NCBI GenBank assembly: GCA_904501765.1 | Contig: CAJGCM010000048.1 | Coordinates: forward strand, 1 to 12,884 | Reading direction: 5' to 3' | DNA length: 12,884 bases | From: an uncultured Clostridia bacterium | GTDB lineage: Bacteria > Bacillota > Clostridia > Oscillospirales > CAG-272 | Part shown: positions 1-4,951 of the stretch, piece by piece | Numbering within the stretch: position 1 is the stretch's first letter | Layout of the letters: every line of letters starts with the position of its first letter | Translations under genes and position numbers: made by a program | The notes under the pieces: model-generated | Databases searched by the model: none | What the model was told of the DNA's origin: nothing | Seen by the model: the letters and a program-made list of their open reading frames with translations, nothing else

Positions 1-264
1 GAATGGATTAAGGGAGCTTTGTTAATTCCCGAGAATAATACTTATAAGGTGGATGGATCTGGCCGCATTGTTATTCCTTCTTATTTGAGAAGTAAATTCC
101 GCATTGAAGCTGGAGACCAGTTAGAATACTTTACTAGCTTTATTGATGACTCTTGGTTTTTGTGTGTGCGGCTGGACGCTAAAACCCAGGCAGAGAGAGC
201 TATCGCCGCAATGGAAGAAGCCGCTGCTGCCTTGGAAGAAGTAAAAAATGAAGAGAATATTTGA
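1..264 (+). CDS. AbrB/SpoVT-type DNA-binding protein, 5' end uncertain
   Basis: The product carries an N-terminal swapped-hairpin AbrB motif (KVDGSGRIVIPSYLRSKF, about residues 10-27 if counted from the TTG at 19), the signature of small dimeric transition-state regulators and antitoxins. A charged helix rich in Ala and Glu follows (about residues 55-81). The frame is open to the left edge, so the true start may lie outside the window. The TTG at 19 has an AGGGAG only two bases upstream, which is too close for a convincing ribosome site. The gene is followed by a predicted pseudoknot and an intrinsic terminator, so its transcript ends by about 386. AbrB proteins bind AT-rich operators; the target here is unknown. 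Family assignment is good; regulatory role is inferred. Confidence 0.8.
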   Translation, partial: EWIKGALLIPENNTYKVDGSGRIVIPSYLRSKFRIEAGDQLEYFTSFIDDSWFLCVRLDAKTQAERAIAAMEEAAAALEEVKNEENI

Positions 265-291
265 GTATAAACTACCAAGAGTTAGTGAAAT

Positions 292-338
292 TATTTGCGG
301 CCGTGGCAAATAGTAACACGGCGACACTAAAGGCGTGT
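292..338 (+). ncRNA. Predicted H-type RNA pseudoknot plus small hairpin
   Basis: TATTTGC (292-298) pairs with GCAAATA (306-312). Six bases inside that loop, GCCGTG (300-305), pair perfectly with CACGGC (317-322). This gives a compact pseudoknot with 7-bp and 6-bp stems. A further ACAC/GTGT stem follows at 324-327/335-338. It lies between the AbrB stop codon and its terminator, so it would be in the 3' untranslated region. I do not recognise the family. Confidence 0.5.
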
Positions 339-352
339 ACATAAAAATAATC

Positions 353-386
353 AAAAGACGAAACTTCGGTTTCGTCTTTTTTATTT
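353..386 (+). terminator. Intrinsic terminator after the AbrB gene
   Basis: Perfect stem AAAAGACGAAAC / GTTTCGTCTTTT around a TTCG tetraloop, running into a T-rich tract. Confidence 0.95.
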
Positions 387-684
387 TCCCGTATTCCGAA
401 ATCAAAAATAGATTTCAGGATTATTTTGCCCAGAGCAAAACAAAAGCACAAAAAGAAAAAATTTTTTTCCTGAAATACACCCCCCGGATGTTTCTATCTA
501 GGGAAAACATAAAACCTATTGTCTGCTTATCTGGTGAGAGAAGTGCTAGGAAGGCCTCCACCCCACCTAAAACAACGAGCCGCAGACAGGCGGCGAGGCC
601 GTTGTTTCCACAAAGAAAGGTTGCTGCAAAAAATCTTTGTGCAAAATGACGAAAAAAAATAATAAAAAAATTTCACGAAACCTC
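387..684. other. Gene-free AT-rich spacer with nested inverted repeats
   Basis: No ORF here has a ribosome site. Four inverted repeats are visible: ATTTCAGGA (412-420) with TCCTGAAAT (468-476), enclosing TTTTGC/GCAAAA (424-429/435-440); AAACAACG (570-577) with CGTTGTTT (600-607), enclosing GCCGC/GCGGC (579-583/590-594); and CACAAAGA (609-616) with TCTTTGTG (634-641). The spacing and AT-richness would suit an origin, an integration scar or a decayed RNA gene. The sequence does not decide between these. Confidence 0.5.
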
Positions 685-713
685 TTGACAAATGCATCAT
701 CATGTGTTATAAT
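685..713 (+). promoter_or_regulatory. Sigma-A promoter for the 746 gene pair
   Basis: TTGACA, 17-bp spacer, TGT-TATAAT; followed by AAAGGCACGAAG. Confidence 0.95.
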
Positions 714-745
714 AAAGGCACGAAGAACAGAGAGAGGTAATGACC

Positions 746-946
746 ATGAGCTACAAAGACCTGCTGACAGATGCGCAGAAAGAAGCCTTCCGCAAGGGCG
801 ATGCCTACTACAAGAGCCCCTTTAAGAAAATGCCTGTACGCAGTGCTGTACACTACATGAGTAGTACCTCTGTGTACTGTACCACTAGCAATGGTAGAGT
901 GCATGAAGCACGCATGGACAGAATGATTAGCAAACAGTGGAACTAA
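746..946 (+). CDS. Small basic hypothetical protein, 66 aa
   Basis: I do not recognise this protein. It is short, basic and rich in Ser and Met (MSYKDLLTDAQKEAFRKGDA at the start), with no membrane segment and no clear metal motif. The ATG at 746 is preferred over the in-frame ATG at 740 because GAGAGG ends 8 bases upstream, matching the leader of other genes in the window (GAGAGG-TAAT-N4-ATG). It is first in a two-gene unit with the 960 gene, which starts 13 bases after its stop behind AAGGAGG. The near-consensus promoter at 685 should give strong expression. Function unknown. Confidence 0.82.
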   Translation: MSYKDLLTDAQKEAFRKGDAYYKSPFKKMPVRSAVHYMSSTSVYCTTSNGRVHEARMDRMISKQWN

Positions 947-959
947 GGAGGATAAGACA

Positions 960-1235
960 ATGAGAGAAAAGATGCTGTGTGTACTGTGCGCCATCCTGCT
1001 GGTGGTGACCTTCAATGCCCTTGCTGAGGCAGCACTCAACGACAGATACACAAGAGAGGCAATAGTAATAGAGGTTGATGGGCACACCGTTAGCGCAGAG
1101 GATTCCACGGGCAATGTGTGGTGCTATGACGTAGAGGGTGACACCGTCCCGTGCGTAGGTACAAGGGTAGTGCTGACCATGCTGGCGATGGGCACTGACA
1201 CTATCTATGATGACCAAGTGGTGGGTGTGCAGTAG
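960..1235 (+). CDS. Membrane-anchored or secreted small beta-domain protein, 91 aa
   Basis: Residues 5-25 form a hydrophobic signal or anchor segment followed by ALAEA, a plausible signal-peptidase-type junction. The rest is a small beta-rich domain ending in a GTDTIYDDQVVGVQ motif. It is a paralogue of the protein at 4115, sharing VIEV near the start of the domain, a D-S/T-x-G-x-V/E-W core and the C-terminal G-T-x-x-I-Y-D-D signature. I know this arrangement from small phage proteins of Bacillota, but no function is established that I can name. It is translated from AAGGAGG 8 bases upstream, coupled to the 746 gene. The domain is probably exposed outside the membrane. Confidence 0.85.
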   Translation: MREKMLCVLCAILLVVTFNALAEAALNDRYTREAIVIEVDGHTVSAEDSTGNVWCYDVEGDTVPCVGTRVVLTMLAMGTDTIYDDQVVGVQ

Positions 1236-1251
1236 TACAGCCACCACCCAC
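1221..1251 (+). other. 3'-end hairpin with the stop codon in the loop
   Basis: GTGGGTG (1221-1227) pairs with CACCCAC (1245-1251); the TAG stop at 1233-1235 lies in the loop. No U-tract follows, so it is not a standard terminator. Confidence 0.55.
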
Positions 1252-1321
1252 AGGCGTCAAGCCACCCAGTAGAGTACGCTGTAGGGGCGTTAAAAAAATG
1301 CGCAAAACAGCAAAAAAACTC

Positions 1322-1350
1322 TTGACAAAAAGCTCTCGTAATGGTATAAT
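1322..1350 (+). promoter_or_regulatory. Sigma-A promoter for the 1383 gene pair
   Basis: TTGACA, 17-bp spacer, TGG-TATAAT; followed by AAAGACACAAAG. Confidence 0.95.
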
Positions 1351-1382
1351 AAAGACACAAAGAAAGAGAGAGGTAATGAACA

Positions 1383-1532
1383 ATGATGTATCTTGATAGC
1401 TACACGGTATACGACAACAGAACGAACAAGATTGTTTCAACTGGCACATTCGTTGAAGTAGAGGACTACATGGAGAATCCTGGCAGATACACTGTGGTGT
1501 GGGATTACACGGGTGATGTGGTAAGCGGTTAA
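1383..1532 (+). CDS. Hypothetical protein, 49 aa
   Basis: This is a short reading frame with a full set of expression signals: a consensus promoter at 1322 and GAGAGG 9 bases before the ATG. A second ATG directly follows, so the start could be 1386. The protein (MMYLDSYTVYDNRTNKIVST at the start) is aromatic and acidic. Its opening Y-x-V-x-x-x-x-T-x-x-I-V-S-T pattern loosely resembles the 2900 product (Y-M-S-Q-K-T-G-E-I-V-F-T), which may reflect distant relationship. It is first in a two-gene unit with the 1551 gene. Function unknown. Confidence 0.78.
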   Translation: MMYLDSYTVYDNRTNKIVSTGTFVEVEDYMENPGRYTVVWDYTGDVVSG

Positions 1533-1550
1533 AGCAAGGAGGATAAGACA

Positions 1551-1769
1551 ATGGACAAGAGACCTATTGATAAAATGCTCGCTATCATCATCGAGCAGAA
1601 GAGTGATCTAACCAAAAGCCATCAATACAACTACATCATGAAGGTGCTGGAGAAGGACAATGATGTTATCACCTACGCAGAGAAGCTTGCTGTGCGTGAA
1701 GCGTTGTATGTGTTGTGCGTTGTGTGTGGGCTGTCCTATGAGAGCCTGTTGATGGGTGTGTGTGAGTAA
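1551..1769 (+). CDS. Helical hypothetical protein, 72 aa
   Basis: The protein is predicted mostly helical with mixed charge in the first 50 residues and a hydrophobic, Cys-containing stretch near the end (ALYVLCVVCGLSYESLLMGV, about residues 49-68). That stretch could be a buried helix or a short membrane helix. It starts behind AAGGAGG, 18 bases after the stop of the 1383 gene, using the same internal ribosome-site sequence (AAGGAGGATAAGACAATG) as the 960 gene. This shows that the two promoter-driven pairs at 746-1235 and 1383-1769 share a design and perhaps an origin by duplication. The gene ends inside its own terminator. Function unknown. Confidence 0.82.
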   Translation: MDKRPIDKMLAIIIEQKSDLTKSHQYNYIMKVLEKDNDVITYAEKLAVREALYVLCVVCGLSYESLLMGVCE

Positions 1770-1784
1770 GCACGCACCTTTTTT
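1755..1784 (+). terminator. Intrinsic terminator overlapping the stop of the 1551 gene
   Basis: An 8-bp stem (1755-1762 with 1771-1778, one G-U) with the stop codon in the loop, followed by six T. Confidence 0.85.
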
Positions 1785-1840
1785 GTAGCCAAGCAGTTCT
1801 CGCCAGCATGCGTACTCGGCCCTAACACTCCCAAAATTCT

Positions 1841-1869
1841 AGTATAACACAAGTTCAGCAATTTGTCAA
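1841..1869 (-). promoter_or_regulatory. Leftward promoter, diverged copy of the cluster-boundary element
   Basis: On the - strand: TTGACA, 17-bp spacer starting AATTGCTG, TGT-TATACT. The spacer start is shared with the other leftward promoters, but no hairpin sits at the expected +1. A weaker GCCGAG/CTTGGC stem lies further downstream. It would be transcribed antisense to the 1551 gene. Confidence 0.75.
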
Positions 1870-1915
1870 GAGGAAAGTTGTAAAAAAAAATAATTATTTT
1901 TTTTCCTAAAAGGCA

Positions 1916-1944
1916 TTGACAAAATTAAAAATGTATGCTATAAT
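1916..1944 (+). promoter_or_regulatory. Promoter for the 1980 gene
   Basis: TTGACA, 17-bp spacer, TGC-TATAAT; followed by CAAGGTACAAAA. Confidence 0.93.
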
Positions 1945-1979
1945 CAAGGTACAAAAAGAGAGAAACAGAGGTAATGAAG

Positions 1980-2093
1980 ATGAAGTACTTTGTTGAGTGC
2001 GGACTGATCTATGAAGAGTTCGCAACCTATCGGGATGCAGAGATCTACTGCGGTGAACATGGCATCCACTGTGAAAACATCTACGAAATTTAA
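1980..2093 (+). CDS. Very small hypothetical protein, 37 aa
   Basis: A 37-residue frame (MKYFVECGLIYEEFATYRDA at the start) follows a consensus promoter. The ATG at 1980 lies 8 bases after AGAGG; an in-frame ATG at 1974 is too close to that site. The protein is acidic with two Cys and reads like a compact strand-helix unit. Dense signals on both sides, with the next promoter at 2116, argue that it is a real gene despite its size. Function unknown. Confidence 0.72.
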   Translation: MKYFVECGLIYEEFATYRDAEIYCGEHGIHCENIYEI

Positions 2094-2115
2094 TAAAAAA
2101 AAATAAAAAAAACAC

Positions 2116-2144
2116 TTGACAAAATCAACATTGCATGCTATAAT
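2116..2144 (+). promoter_or_regulatory. Promoter for the 2182 gene
   Basis: TTGACA, 17-bp spacer, TGC-TATAAT; followed by TAAAGTACAAAA. Confidence 0.95.
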
Positions 2145-2184
2145 TAAAGTACAAAAAGGGAAAACAAAGGAGATAACTACTATG
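2116..2184 (+). repeat. Leader repeat, copy 1 (matches 3531-3599)
   Basis: This 69-bp promoter-to-ATG segment differs from 3531-3599 at only two positions, although the two downstream proteins are unrelated. Confidence 0.95.
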
Positions 2185-2436
2185 ACTATGGAACAGATTC
2201 TGGAAATGATTACCGCGATCGCTCATTGCTCTTACTGCCATGTGACCACTGATGGTTCCGCTCTTTGGCTTACCATTCGGGACGATGACTGCACCACTGC
2301 TGATGAGGATCTGGTTGACGAAATTGAAGAACTGTTAGAGGAAGCCGCCACTGACGTCCAGGACGGTTACACTTATCGGGAATTCGAATTCGACGGATTC
2401 ATGGTTCACCTCACTTGGGAATCCTATGACGATTAA
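2182..2436 (+). CDS. Strongly acidic hypothetical protein, 84 aa
   Basis: I count 23 Asp/Glu and only two Arg with no Lys in 84 residues, concentrated in an acidic helix around residues 41-61 (DEDLVDEIEELLEE). An amphipathic N-terminal helix precedes a Cys pair at 16 and 19. Such extreme acidity is seen in phage DNA-mimic proteins that block DNA-binding enzymes, but no specific family is recognisable, so this is only a lead. The start at 2182 follows AAAGGAG by about 9 bases. The reading frame is open further upstream through the promoter, which is not coding. The terminator stem is built from the last codons. Confidence 0.85.
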   Translation: MTMEQILEMITAIAHCSYCHVTTDGSALWLTIRDDDCTTADEDLVDEIEELLEEAATDVQDGYTYREFEFDGFMVHLTWESYDD

Positions 2437-2456
2437 GTCATGGGATTCTTTTTTTT
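2419..2456 (+). terminator. Terminator overlapping the end of the 2182 gene
   Basis: A 12-bp stem (2419-2430 with 2437-2448, one G-U) has the loop GATTAA containing the stop; eight T follow. Confidence 0.95.
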
Positions 2457-2564
2457 CCGTGTACGAATGTAAGTTGCCCAAATTTTGATACACCCGGATC
2501 CGTGGATAAAAAAAGAGAGAAAAAAAGAAAAATAAAAAAAAATGAAAAAATCCCAAAAAAACAC

Positions 2565-2593
2565 TTGACAAATCAATTAACTCATGCTATAAT
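2565..2593 (+). promoter_or_regulatory. Promoter for the 2631 gene
   Basis: TTGACA, 17-bp spacer, TGC-TATAAT; followed by TAAGGTACAAAA. Preceded by about 60 bp of nearly pure A-rich sequence, which could act as an UP element. Confidence 0.95.
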
Positions 2594-2630
2594 TAAGGTA
2601 CAAAAAAGAGATACGAAAGAGGTAATTAAA

Positions 2631-2810
2631 ATGTTGGTAACTATGTTTGAGCAGGCAATCGCACAGGGTCGGATGTTCTGGATGCAGAAGTATCTGGGCT
2701 ATGGACAGTGGTCTCAGCCCCAGCTGGTTTCCGCTGAGCGGGCAGCCGCAAAGGCTCGGGTGGTGACTGAGGAAGGGTATCATCCCTACCGGTTTGAAAT
2801 TGCTGAGTAA
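2631..2810 (+). CDS. Hypothetical protein, 59 aa
   Basis: The protein is rich in Gln, Trp, Met and Ala. It has an N-terminal amphipathic helix (MLVTMFEQAIAQGRMFWMQK), a loop with two Trp/Tyr-Gly turns, and a second Ala-rich helix (AERAAAKARVVTE). No motif is recognisable. The ATG at 2631 is 8 bases after AGAGG; the longer open frame upstream covers the promoter and is not used. The gene end forms the 5' arm of a hairpin whose loop holds the stop codon. Function unknown. Confidence 0.82.
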   Translation: MLVTMFEQAIAQGRMFWMQKYLGYGQWSQPQLVSAERAAAKARVVTEEGYHPYRFEIAE

Positions 2811-2825
2811 AAAAAACTCAGCAAT
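2799..2825 (+). other. 3'-end hairpin with the stop codon in the loop
   Basis: ATTGCTGAG (2799-2807) pairs perfectly with CTCAGCAAT (2817-2825); the loop is TAAAAAAAA. No U-tract follows. Confidence 0.75.
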
Positions 2826-2837
2826 CTCAAAAAAGGC

Positions 2838-2866
2838 TTGACAAATCAAATAGTCCGTGCTATAAT
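2838..2866 (+). promoter_or_regulatory. Promoter for the 2900 gene
   Basis: TTGACA, 17-bp spacer, TGC-TATAAT; followed by TAAGGTACAAAA. Confidence 0.95.
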
Positions 2867-2899
2867 TAAGGTACAAAAAAGAGAGAGGAACTAAAAACT

Positions 2900-3064
2900 A
2901 TGATGAATGATAACAAGATCCACTACATGAGCCAAAAGACCGGGGAAATCGTATTTACGAAGAAAGAGGCCATGGAACTCTACCGAGCTGGCCATGAAAT
3001 CTCTGTCTGGTTCTGGTCCGATGTGTGCCAAGAGATGGTTGAGAGAATCCGGTGGGAGCATTAA
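2900..3064 (+). CDS. Hypothetical protein, 54 aa
   Basis: The frame starts at the ATG 11 bases after GAGAGG (an adjacent ATG at 2903 is possible). It encodes MMNDNKIHYMSQKTGEIVFT followed by a Lys/Glu-rich helix and a Trp-rich C-terminus. The region H-Y-M-S-x-K-T-G-E-I-V-F-T-K-K-E-A looks like a small beta hairpin leading into a helix, a shape common in short phage proteins of unknown role. Its 3' end contributes to a terminator stem. Function unknown. Confidence 0.78.
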   Translation: MMNDNKIHYMSQKTGEIVFTKKEAMELYRAGHEISVWFWSDVCQEMVERIRWEH

Positions 3065-3077
3065 GCTTCCACCTTTT
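3051..3077 (+). terminator. Terminator overlapping the end of the 2900 gene
   Basis: A 9-bp stem (3051-3059 with 3065-3073, one G-U) is followed by TTTT; the stop codon is in the loop. Confidence 0.75.
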
Positions 3078-3079
3078 GG

Positions 3080-3106
3080 CCGCGCGCTTTCGGGTGTGGG
3101 CGCCGG
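3080..3106 (-). ncRNA. 5' hairpin of a leftward RNA
   Basis: On the - strand the RNA predicted from the 3114-3142 promoter would begin within a base or two of this GC-rich hairpin (CCG+GCGC stem with one bulge). It is the least perfect of the set. A loop like that of the 4658 copy is not seen. Confidence 0.5.
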
Positions 3107-3113
3107 AACTTCA

Positions 3114-3142
3114 ATTATATCACAGTCTCAGCAATTTGTCAA
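3114..3142 (-). promoter_or_regulatory. Leftward cluster-boundary promoter
   Basis: On the - strand: TTGACA, 17-bp spacer starting AATTGCTG, TGA-TATAAT. An upstream TTTGTGCAA box precedes the -35. The -35 is 47 bp from that of the divergent rightward promoter. Confidence 0.88.
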
Positions 3143-3189
3143 TAGGCAATTTGCACAAAAAATAAAAAATAAAAAATCCTAAAAAACAC

Positions 3190-3217
3190 TTGACAAATCA
3201 GAAATTTGTGCTATAAT
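3190..3217 (+). promoter_or_regulatory. Promoter for the 3258 gene
   Basis: TTGACA, 16-bp spacer, TGC-TATAAT. The 71-bp leader to the ATG matches that of the 11998 gene at 66 positions. Confidence 0.95.
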
Positions 3218-3257
3218 AAAGATACAAAGAACGAAACAAACTAAGGAGATAAAAATT

Positions 3258-3491
3258 ATGGAACACTTCACTCTTGATCAGGTTTACGCTTACGCAGAAG
3301 AACAGGGCTACACTCGGGCAGATGTGGCTGTTGAACGGGTCTGCTGTGCATGGTCTGAAGACTATGAACAGGAACTCGCTTGGCAGTACGAAGTCTCTTT
3401 CGGACATGAGTACACCGAAGTTTGGGAGTGGACTTTCGACGAGCTGGATGGCACTGCTGTGGAGTACGAGCACTACGAGTGGGAAGACTAA
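3258..3491 (+). CDS. Acidic, aromatic hypothetical protein, copy 1, 77 aa
   Basis: The protein has 22 Asp/Glu, two Arg and no Lys in 77 residues, with five Trp and eight Tyr. From about residue 29 onward it is nearly identical to the 81-aa product at 11998 (shared block SEDYEQELAWQYEVSFGHEY, then EVWEW and GTAVEYEHYEWED). Over the 24 codons of the DYEQ...WEW block the amino acids are identical while about half of the codons differ synonymously, so protein sequence is under selection. The high negative charge and the duplication in a phage-like region make a DNA-mimic or inhibitor role conceivable. No known family is recognised. AAGGAG precedes the ATG. Confidence 0.88.
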   Translation: MEHFTLDQVYAYAEEQGYTRADVAVERVCCAWSEDYEQELAWQYEVSFGHEYTEVWEWTFDELDGTAVEYEHYEWED

Positions 3492-3507
3492 AAAGTCTTC
3501 CCCACTC
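3477..3507 (+). other. 3'-end hairpin with the stop codon in the loop
   Basis: GAGT-GGGAAGACT pairs with AGTCTTCCC-(C)-ACTC, 13 bp with one bulge. The loop AAAA includes the last bases of TAA. No U-tract follows. Confidence 0.75.
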
Positions 3508-3530
3508 CAGCAAAATAGTTAAAAAAACAC

Positions 3531-3559
3531 TTGACGAAATCAACATTGCATGCTATAAT
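3531..3559 (+). promoter_or_regulatory. Promoter for the 3597 gene
   Basis: TTGACG, 17-bp spacer, TGC-TATAAT; copy of the 2116 promoter. Confidence 0.93.
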
Positions 3560-3599
3560 TAAAGTACAAAAAGGGAAAACAAAGGAGATAACTACCATG
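3531..3599 (+). repeat. Leader repeat, copy 2 (matches 2116-2184)
   Basis: Two differences in 69 bp from the first copy: A to G in the -35 and T to C just before the ATG. Confidence 0.95.
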
Positions 3600-4040
3600 A
3601 AGAATTACAGAGTTGAAATGATGACCAAGGAAGATTATCATCTCTACAGAATGGGTCATTACATCTACCACATTGAAGAGGTGGACATCGAGGCAGACAG
3701 CAAGGAGCAGGCTGTGAGCATCGTCAAGGCAAATAACCCCACGATGGTGGTCATCCACGAAAACCATGTAAGGACTGTGGAAGAAATCGAAAAAGAGCGG
3801 GCTGAGGAGCGGGCTAGAATGGAAGCCACCCGAGTAGCAGACGAACTCCGCAGAGAGAGAGCTAAGGCTCGCAAGGAAGAGCGAGAGAGAAAAGCTGCCG
3901 AAGCCGTTGGCATGACTGTGGAAGAATACAGAGCAGACCAGAAGCGTCTGAAAAAAATCAAGACCCTTGAAAATGAAATTCAGACCCTCAAGGCTCTCTT
4001 GACTGAAAAGGAAAGCAAGCTAGAAAGTCTGAAAAAATAA
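3597..4040 (+). CDS. Coiled-coil protein with a small N-terminal domain, 147 aa
   Basis: Residues 1-55 look like a small alpha-beta domain (MKNYRVEMMTKEDYHLYRMG, then a strand-turn-strand with VVIHENH). Residues 58-147 are an uninterrupted, highly charged helix rich in Glu, Arg, Lys and Ala (RVADELRRERAKARKEERER), broken only at GMTVEEY (about 105-111), and ending in a heptad-like coil (LENEIQTLKALLTEKESKLE). It is likely a dimeric or multimeric scaffold or binding protein. The start is at 3597, after AAAGGAG; upstream frame sequence belongs to the leader repeat. Function unknown. Confidence 0.88.
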   Translation: MKNYRVEMMTKEDYHLYRMGHYIYHIEEVDIEADSKEQAVSIVKANNPTMVVIHENHVRTVEEIEKERAEERARMEATRVADELRRERAKARKEERERKAAEAVGMTVEEYRADQKRLKKIKTLENEIQTLKALLTEKESKLESLKK

Positions 4041-4047
4041 TTTAGAA

Positions 4048-4068
4048 AAGGGGTTGACAAAACCCCTT
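4048..4068 (+). other. Palindrome with the -35 box in its loop
   Basis: AAGGGG (4048-4053) pairs with CCCCTT (4063-4068). The nine-base loop TTGACAAAA is the -35 region of the next promoter. Confidence 0.8.
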
Positions 4069-4082
4069 CTGCATGGTATAAT
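4054..4082 (+). promoter_or_regulatory. Promoter for the 4115 gene
   Basis: TTGACA, 17-bp spacer, TGG-TATAAT; followed by AAAGGCACAAAG. Confidence 0.95.
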
Positions 4083-4114
4083 AAAGGCACAAAGAAACGA
4101 AAGAGGTAATAATT

Positions 4115-4411
4115 ATGAAATCCACTATTCTCAACGCTATTCTGTATGGTTTGATCGCAATCATGGTAACTTGCCTTGTGGTCGCTCCTTTCTTCATGTT
4201 CTCCAACATTGAGAACAATCTGCATGTAAGAGTTGAGCGCATGCAAGTCATCGAAGTCCATGACGGCGTCTATGCAGTAATTGATAGCAACGGCGAAGTT
4301 TGGGAGTTCTCCAGCGACCGCACTTATTTTGTCGATGAAGTGGTCACTGTTCGGTTTAACACTCTTGGCACTGAATCCATCTACGATGATGAAATTATTT
4401 CTGTAAGATAA
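4115..4411 (+). CDS. Membrane-anchored small beta-domain protein, paralogue of 960, 98 aa
   Basis: A hydrophobic segment at about residues 5-29 (ILYGLIAIMVTCLVVAPFFMF) serves as anchor or signal. The following domain aligns with the 960 product: VIEVHDGVYAVIDSNGEVWE against its VIEVDGHTVSAEDSTGNVWC, and TLGTESIYDDEIISVR against MGTDTIYDDQVVGVQ. Here no obvious signal-peptidase site is seen, so it is probably anchored with the domain outside. AGAGG lies 8 bases before the ATG. The two paralogues use different promoters and different operon settings, so they may act at different levels. Function unknown. Confidence 0.86.
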   Translation: MKSTILNAILYGLIAIMVTCLVVAPFFMFSNIENNLHVRVERMQVIEVHDGVYAVIDSNGEVWEFSSDRTYFVDEVVTVRFNTLGTESIYDDEIISVR

Positions 4412-4419
4412 TTTAAAAA

Positions 4420-4438
4420 AGGGGTTGACAAAACCCCT
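4420..4438 (+). other. Palindrome with the -35 box in its loop
   Basis: AGGGG (4420-4424) pairs with CCCCT (4434-4438); the loop is TTGACAAAA. Confidence 0.78.
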
Positions 4439-4453
4439 CTTTCATGCTATAAT
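4425..4453 (+). promoter_or_regulatory. Promoter for the 4484 gene
   Basis: TTGACA, 17-bp spacer, TGC-TATAAT; followed by AAGGGTACAAAA. Confidence 0.95.
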
Positions 4454-4483
4454 AAGGGTACAAAAACAAAGGAGATAAAAACT

Positions 4484-4639
4484 ATGAAGACTATCTATTA
4501 CCAGAACATTGAATGTGGCAACATCCTCACCCGTGCAGAAATGCTTGCCGAATGGGCTGACCTGTACGACGGTGGCGACCCCACCAATCCCCTCGACTGG
4601 ATGGAGCACTACATCTGCCTTGGCGCCCTCGAAATCTGA
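4484..4639 (+). CDS. Hypothetical protein, 51 aa
   Basis: A short acidic protein (MKTIYYQNIECGNILTRAEM at the start) predicted as a strand followed by two short helices, with an aromatic, Trp-containing middle and a C-terminal CLGALEI. AAAGGAG precedes the ATG. The terminator stem is formed by its last codons, and the TGA stop lies at the start of the 3' arm. The layout M-K-x-I-Y-Y-Q-N, then a Glu/Trp helix and a D-P-x-x-P turn, is of a kind seen in short phage proteins, but I cannot name a family. Confidence 0.8.
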   Translation: MKTIYYQNIECGNILTRAEMLAEWADLYDGGDPTNPLDWMEHYICLGALEI

Positions 4640-4651
4640 GGGCGCTTTTTT
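4623..4651 (+). terminator. Intrinsic terminator of the 4484 gene
   Basis: Perfect GCGCCCTC / GAGGGCGC stem around GAAATCT, then six T. Confidence 0.95.
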
Positions 4652-4657
4652 GTACGT

Positions 4658-4683
4658 CGCGCCGCCCACGACCCAGCGGCGCG
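4658..4683 (-). ncRNA. 5' hairpin of a leftward RNA, conserved loop
   Basis: On the - strand: CGCGCCGC, loop UGGGUCGUGG, GCGGCGCG, all eight pairs perfect. It starts 8 nt after the -10 of the 4692-4720 promoter, so at about +1/+2 of the RNA. The loop fits UGG(N2-4)CGUG. Confidence 0.7.
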
Positions 4684-4691
4684 TTTCTACC

Positions 4692-4720
4692 ATTATACCA
4701 CAGCCCAGCCAATTTGTCAA
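4692..4720 (-). promoter_or_regulatory. Leftward cluster-boundary promoter
   Basis: On the - strand: TTGACA, 17-bp spacer starting AATTGGCTG, TGG-TATAAT. Confidence 0.9.
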
Positions 4721-4785
4721 TAGGCAAAATGAACAAAATAATCGTCTAAGAAAATCCCGAATTTGTGCAACATTACCAGTTGACT
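4715..4785. repeat. Divergent promoter module, copy 1 of 3
   Basis: Exactly 59 bp separate the leftward -35 (4715-4720) from the rightward -35 (4780-4785), as at 7211-7281 and 11227-11297. The right arm has ATTTGTGCAACATTACC before the -35. Confidence 0.8.
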
Positions 4786-4808
4786 TTTGGGGTGGGGCAT
4801 GGTATACT
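4780..4808 (+). promoter_or_regulatory. Promoter of the first RNA unit
   Basis: TTGACT, 17-bp spacer starting TTTGG, TGG-TATACT. Shares upstream box and start region (TGTCAAGGGG) with the 7276 and 11292 promoters. No coding frame with a ribosome site follows. Confidence 0.85.
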
Positions 4809-4814
4809 ATTGGT

Positions 4815-4890
4815 GTCAAGGGGAGAGGGTAGCCGCAGACGAATGCTTACCATTGCGAGTGTAGCACGGGCGTAGGTGCTCTCGAAAAAA
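4815..4890 (+). ncRNA. Predicted small structured RNA
   Basis: The transcript would begin ATTGGTGTCAAGGGG. It contains an AGCAC/GTGCT hairpin near its end and possible GAGAG/CTCTC closure of the whole unit. No frame with a start signal is seen. The next promoter begins at 4917. Unknown family. Confidence 0.45.
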
Positions 4891-4916
4891 AGTTCTGAGA
4901 AAATGTAGGAAACCCC

Positions 4917-4945
4917 TTGACAAATCGCCCAAGTTGTGATACAAT
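4917..4945 (+). promoter_or_regulatory. Promoter of the second RNA unit
   Basis: TTGACA, 17-bp spacer, TGA-TACAAT; start region also contains GTGTCAAG. Confidence 0.9.
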
Positions 4946-4951
4946 AAGGGT

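Noticed and set aside
335..649. 104-codon + frame in the AT-rich spacer
   Set aside because: It reads through the AbrB terminator, lacks a ribosome site and encodes low-complexity sequence.
2116..2181. Upstream extensions of several genes beginning at TTG (2116, 3531, 8503)
   Set aside because: At 2116 and 3531 the TTG is the -35 box of the promoter; at 8503 it is too close to GGAAAGG. The ATG with correct spacing is used.
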